Assembly (NCBI GenBank): GCA_001970855.1
Contig: LSSN01000815.1
Coordinates: 9,893 to 46,531 of the forward strand
Length of the DNA: 36,639 nucleotides
Direction of reading: 5' to 3'
Source: Smittium culicis
Taxonomy: Eukaryota; Kickxellomycota; Harpellomycetes; Harpellales; Legeriomycetaceae
The notes beneath the pieces are model-generated. The model did no database searches. It was not told the origin of the DNA and saw nothing but the letters and a program-made list of their open reading frames with translations. The first letter of the stretch is position 1. Every line of letters starts with the position of its first letter. Below are positions 33,210-36,639 of the stretch, one piece after another. The translations under genes and the position numbers were made by a program.

Positions 33210-33398
33210 CCCTTTCCCGTCCATCACTCTTAAAAAAAATTAAATTTATGATTCGTTTATGATTTATAAGTAAATTTATCATTTGCTGCTATTCAATAAA
33301 AAACCAATAAACATTAAGATCTTGGAGCTTAAGTATTTTAATTAAACACAATTGGCTATATGTTTCGGGTCAAAAATAGTCTACCGCCCGGGAAAGGG
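33210..33398 (+). mobile_element. TTAA-flanked element, 189 bp, copy I
   Basis: Full-length forward copy between TTAA at 33206-33209 and 33399-33402. Ends are CCCTTTCCCGTCCATCACTC and GTCTACCGCCCGGGAAAGGG. The inner TTAA is kept in ACATTAAGATC, the site where copy B was invaded. Confidence 0.92.
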
Positions 33399-33631
33399 TT
33401 AATACAAATTAGTTTGCCAACTGCAAACTATAAAAACTTATATACACTAAAATATAATAAAATCATTGGCTTAAAATAATCTTATAGCGAGTAAGAAAAT
33501 ATCTTTGAAATTGCTAGCGAATAACTATTCTTATAAAATAAATTCATCGAATTGTAATAAATAATTATTTTTTAGACATTTCCAAACTTGCCCAGCTCTT
33601 TCACGGAAAAAAAATTACAATTTTTCTTTAA

Positions 33632-33821
33632 CCCTTTCCCGTCCAACACTCTTTAAAAAAAATCAATTTTTTGATTCGTTTATGATTTATAAGCAAATTA
33701 ATTATTTGCTTTTATTTTGCATTATACCAATAATTCTTAAGGCCTCGGAATTAAAGTATTTTAATTGAACGTTGTTGGCTATATTTTGTAGATCAAAAAT
33801 AGTCTACTGCGTGGGAAAGGG
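33632..33821 (+). mobile_element. TTAA-flanked element, 190 bp, copy J
   Basis: Full-length forward copy between TTAA at 33628-33631 and 33822-33825. Ends are CCCTTTCCCGTCCAACACTC and GTCTACTGCGTGGGAAAGGG; the interior reads CCAATAATTCTTAAGGCC, then CTCGGAATTAAAG. With copy I it is the cleanest reference for the subfamily that includes copy B. Confidence 0.92.
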
Positions 33822-33825
33822 TTAA

Positions 33826-34586
33826 AAGTATAAATTAATGCGCTCGATAAATAGAATTTTTATATCCATCCTCACTAAAGCATAAACTTGCATTTTTTAA
33901 TATGAAATAAAAGAAAATTCATTATAAATCACTTATAAATTAATAAGTATACTTTTTAAATAATACTTCATTGAATAGATAATAAACTTTTATAGATAAA
34001 AAAATTTTAGTAAAATTATTATTAAATAAAGAGTATTAAAATAAAAATAACACCTATTTTTTATAGTAATAAAAATTTTTAAAGATAAACATAGGGTATA
34101 GCAATTTGGCAGCTATTTAAAATTATATTCATTACATTTAATAAAACGCCTTACATTAAAATAATTAATTTATATACAGTAATAAAAAAATTCAAAGATT
34201 TATTGTAATCGAAATAGTCCCTAATAAATTTACAAAAGCTAATTAAAAAAATTAACAGTAGACTATACTACTTTGATGCTTTACAAAAAATTATTTTTAA
34301 ATTATTTCGCTATAAAAATCTTGTTAATTAAGAATTAATCTTACCAACGCTTTAAAAGTAGTGATTTAATGATAGATAAAATTTTTAAAAATCTAAACTA
34401 AAAATAGTATAAAACTAAATAATAAAAGATTAATTGAGAATTTTGTATAAAATCTTATTTTCTCTTAAATTGGATAATAAGAAAGTATTGAGTCATAAAT
34501 ACTGATTTAACGTCTAATAAATATTAATCCTCGATATTATAAATATATAATTATACTATACTATACTATACTATACTATATTATAT
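33826..34586. other. A/T-rich gene-free spacer
   Basis: No gene, RNA or transposon copy that I can support, apart from the CTATA repeat at its right end. Composition is like that of the 8.4-18.9 kb block. Confidence 0.5.
34556..34580. repeat. (CTATA)5 tandem repeat
   Basis: Five perfect 5-base units with TTATA on both sides. It directly precedes a copy of the second inverted-repeat element. Confidence 0.9.
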
Positions 34587-34779
34587 GGAATATCCTTACG
34601 GTAAGTGGAAATTTTTTTCTTATAAATTATATTTGCTTATTTAAATTTGGTAAATTTGATGGTTGTATCAGATAAACCATTTGATGAACTTTTCTAATCA
34701 AAAATTAAAAAAAAAAAAAAGTAATGCTACTATTAGGGAAAACTTGCTATAAAAGTCACTCTTCTCGAAATAAGTTTAC
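34587..34779 (-). mobile_element. Second copy of the GGG-ended inverted-repeat element
   Basis: Read in the opposite orientation, the element at 30231-30420 matches along its length: GGAATATCC..GGAAATTTTTTTCTTAT at the left, TGGTTGTATCAGATAAACCA in the middle, and AAAAGTAATGCTACTATTAG, then GAAAACTTG at the right. It is more A/T-rich and diverged, and its right boundary is uncertain by several bases. Confidence 0.7.
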
Positions 34780-36639
34780 AAATGAATATTTATTGAAATA
34801 TAAAAATGAAATGAAATGAAAAAATTAAATTATTAAATAAATTATTTCTATTATTTATAAATTTAAAATTTAAAATTATATAATTTTATTAATAAAATTA
34901 ATTCATTGGAAATAGTATAATTAAACGAAATAATATTCGAATAAACCATTCATAAAACAATTTATCCAATTATAAAAACTATTATATTTATATAAATATA
35001 TAAAAAATATTAAATTATGTATTTTTATTTTTATATAAATAAAAATATCATAAAAAAATATTACCTATATTTAATGAACTATTATAACTTTAAATAAAAT
35101 TTTTTTGCTGTAAAAAAAATTATATAATACTTTTATAAATCGATTTTATGATTTTAAATCATAACCTTGACTTTAATTAAAATCACTGTTGGTAATTAAT
35201 ACTACGAATCGATAATAATAATTCCACTTTAAAATTTCTTCGAGATATTTCAAAACACGATATACTATTTATTATTTTAATTATAGTTATTTATGTATAT
35301 AGGCCCAATTTAAATTTTTATAACTAATTATATGGCGAAAAAGTATCTAAGATTTAATTTTTTTAAATATCTCCGGATAAAAATTTATCTCAATATTGTA
35401 AATAAAATTTTAAAAAATAGATACATTTGCCTAAAATTTCTCATATTTAAACTTTAAAGTTGATCTTATCCTCAAAAACTTGAAAATTATAAGTAAAAAT
35501 AGGTATTAAATAAAATGAGCAAGAAATTTGAGGTTTTATATATTAATTAATATTTTATATAAAATCACAAATTTATATTACGTTACTTGAAACTCGGAGA
35601 TTAAAAAAAATCACGAATAGTAATATTTTAAATAAGAATGAAAAATAATTTTTATAGCCATGAACTTAAATTTTGGATCATCAGTATTAATTTTAATTTA
35701 TATATCACAGATAAAATTTTGTATTACTAAAATATTTATAATTCAAAATAGTCCCTATTAAAAAATTTCTAACAAGTGATATATCTGTATTTGATTTTAT
35801 GATTTGTAATATAATGATAAATTTTCAACCTAGGCGTGGTGAAAAAAATTCTTGTTAAGTAATTATTTAATACATATCAACAAAAGTTTATAGAATTTTT
35901 TTACAAAAGTGTTTAAATCAAAATAATGCTTTATATACTTGATTATTTCATACATAAAATAATATTATTTGATATAATACCTTCTAACAAAAAAGTAAAG
36001 CTAAAAATACGAGAATTCTTATGAATATATCAACATCCGTGTTATTTATCCTATCACATTACAGATGATAAAATTTTAATCCATAAATAAATTAATAAAA
36101 ATTAATTAATTGGAATTATATTTATTGTGATTATTAAACTTCTAAAATTATTTTATATTTATAGCTAAAAAAATAATTCTATTCATATTAATATGAATTT
36201 TTTCGACACTAATATTTTCATAAATTCAATAGATTTGATATCTGTTTTTATTTATAATTTTATTGGTAGGAAGTAAATATGAGAATATAAGAAACTTTTA
36301 CAATTTTTAAATTTTATAGTTATTAATGAGTTTAAATTTAATATACCAAAGTCTATAAGAATAAATAATATATAATATTTACGGACTCGATATGAGATGT
36401 TTCATTTAATCTGATGTATTTATTATTGTTATTTCTTTGAATAACTTTTTATTTAATGACCTATAATTTTATTAATATTTATTACTGTATGATTTATTAT
36501 TCAATGTACAATTTTTAATAATAATAAATATAAAATGATATTATAAATATTTAAATTTCTAATATTTTATAATATAAGTCAGTTTATATTAATTCAATAA
36601 ATTTTAAAAGCTTAGAAATTATATAAATATTTTAAAAAT
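34780..36639. other. A/T-rich gene-free end of the window
   Basis: No supported gene. It contains many short A/T palindromes, the clearest being an 18-base perfect palindrome ATTCATATTAATATGAAT at 36181-36198. The block continues past the window edge. Confidence 0.5.

Overview
The window looks like nuclear DNA of an A/T-rich filamentous or early-diverging fungus. A multi-exon CDC24 orthologue with CH, DH, PH and PB1 domains in that order is a fungal architecture. The genes carry short GT-AG introns of 65-123 bp, one with a TACTAAC branch site. A complex I subunit gene argues against lineages that lost complex I, such as fermentative budding yeasts and anaerobic rumen fungi. I cannot name the genus; a Zoopagomycota/Kickxellomycotina-type genome is only a guess.

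Layout. 1-3.9 kb: gene-free DNA of moderate GC. 3.9-7.4 kb: pyrimidine-rich leader and a two-exon PX-domain AGC (SGK-like) kinase on +. 7.4-19 kb: gene-free, mostly a very A/T-rich block (17% G+C in one 60-base line I counted). 19.2-20.6 kb: GC-richer upstream region with a direct-repeat hairpin. 20.6-23.3 kb: five-exon CDC24 on +. 23.7-24.6 kb: aldo-keto reductase on -, convergent with CDC24. 26.4-28.2 kb: four-exon AAAP amino-acid transporter on -. 29.4-34.8 kb: a cluster of two families of short non-autonomous DNA transposons, with the complex I subunit gene (NDUFB3 type, +) and methionine-R-sulfoxide reductase B (-) lying convergently inside it. 34.8-36.6 kb: A/T-rich, gene-free.

The genes do not form a pathway. 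CDC24 (polarity) and the PX-AGC kinase (likely TORC2/PDK1-controlled) are both membrane-lipid-linked signalling proteins, but 13 kb separates them and I infer no functional coupling.

The most striking content is the transposon cluster. One family is a ~189-bp element with CCCTTTCCCG-type ends flanked by TTAA, as in piggyBac-type transposons. One copy is inserted in the internal TTAA of another copy. That same host copy also carries an insertion of a second, unrelated ~190-bp inverted-repeat element, and its uninterrupted form can be deduced to the base from its relatives. No transposase gene is present. All exon structures were derived by hand from splice sites and reading frame, without transcript data.
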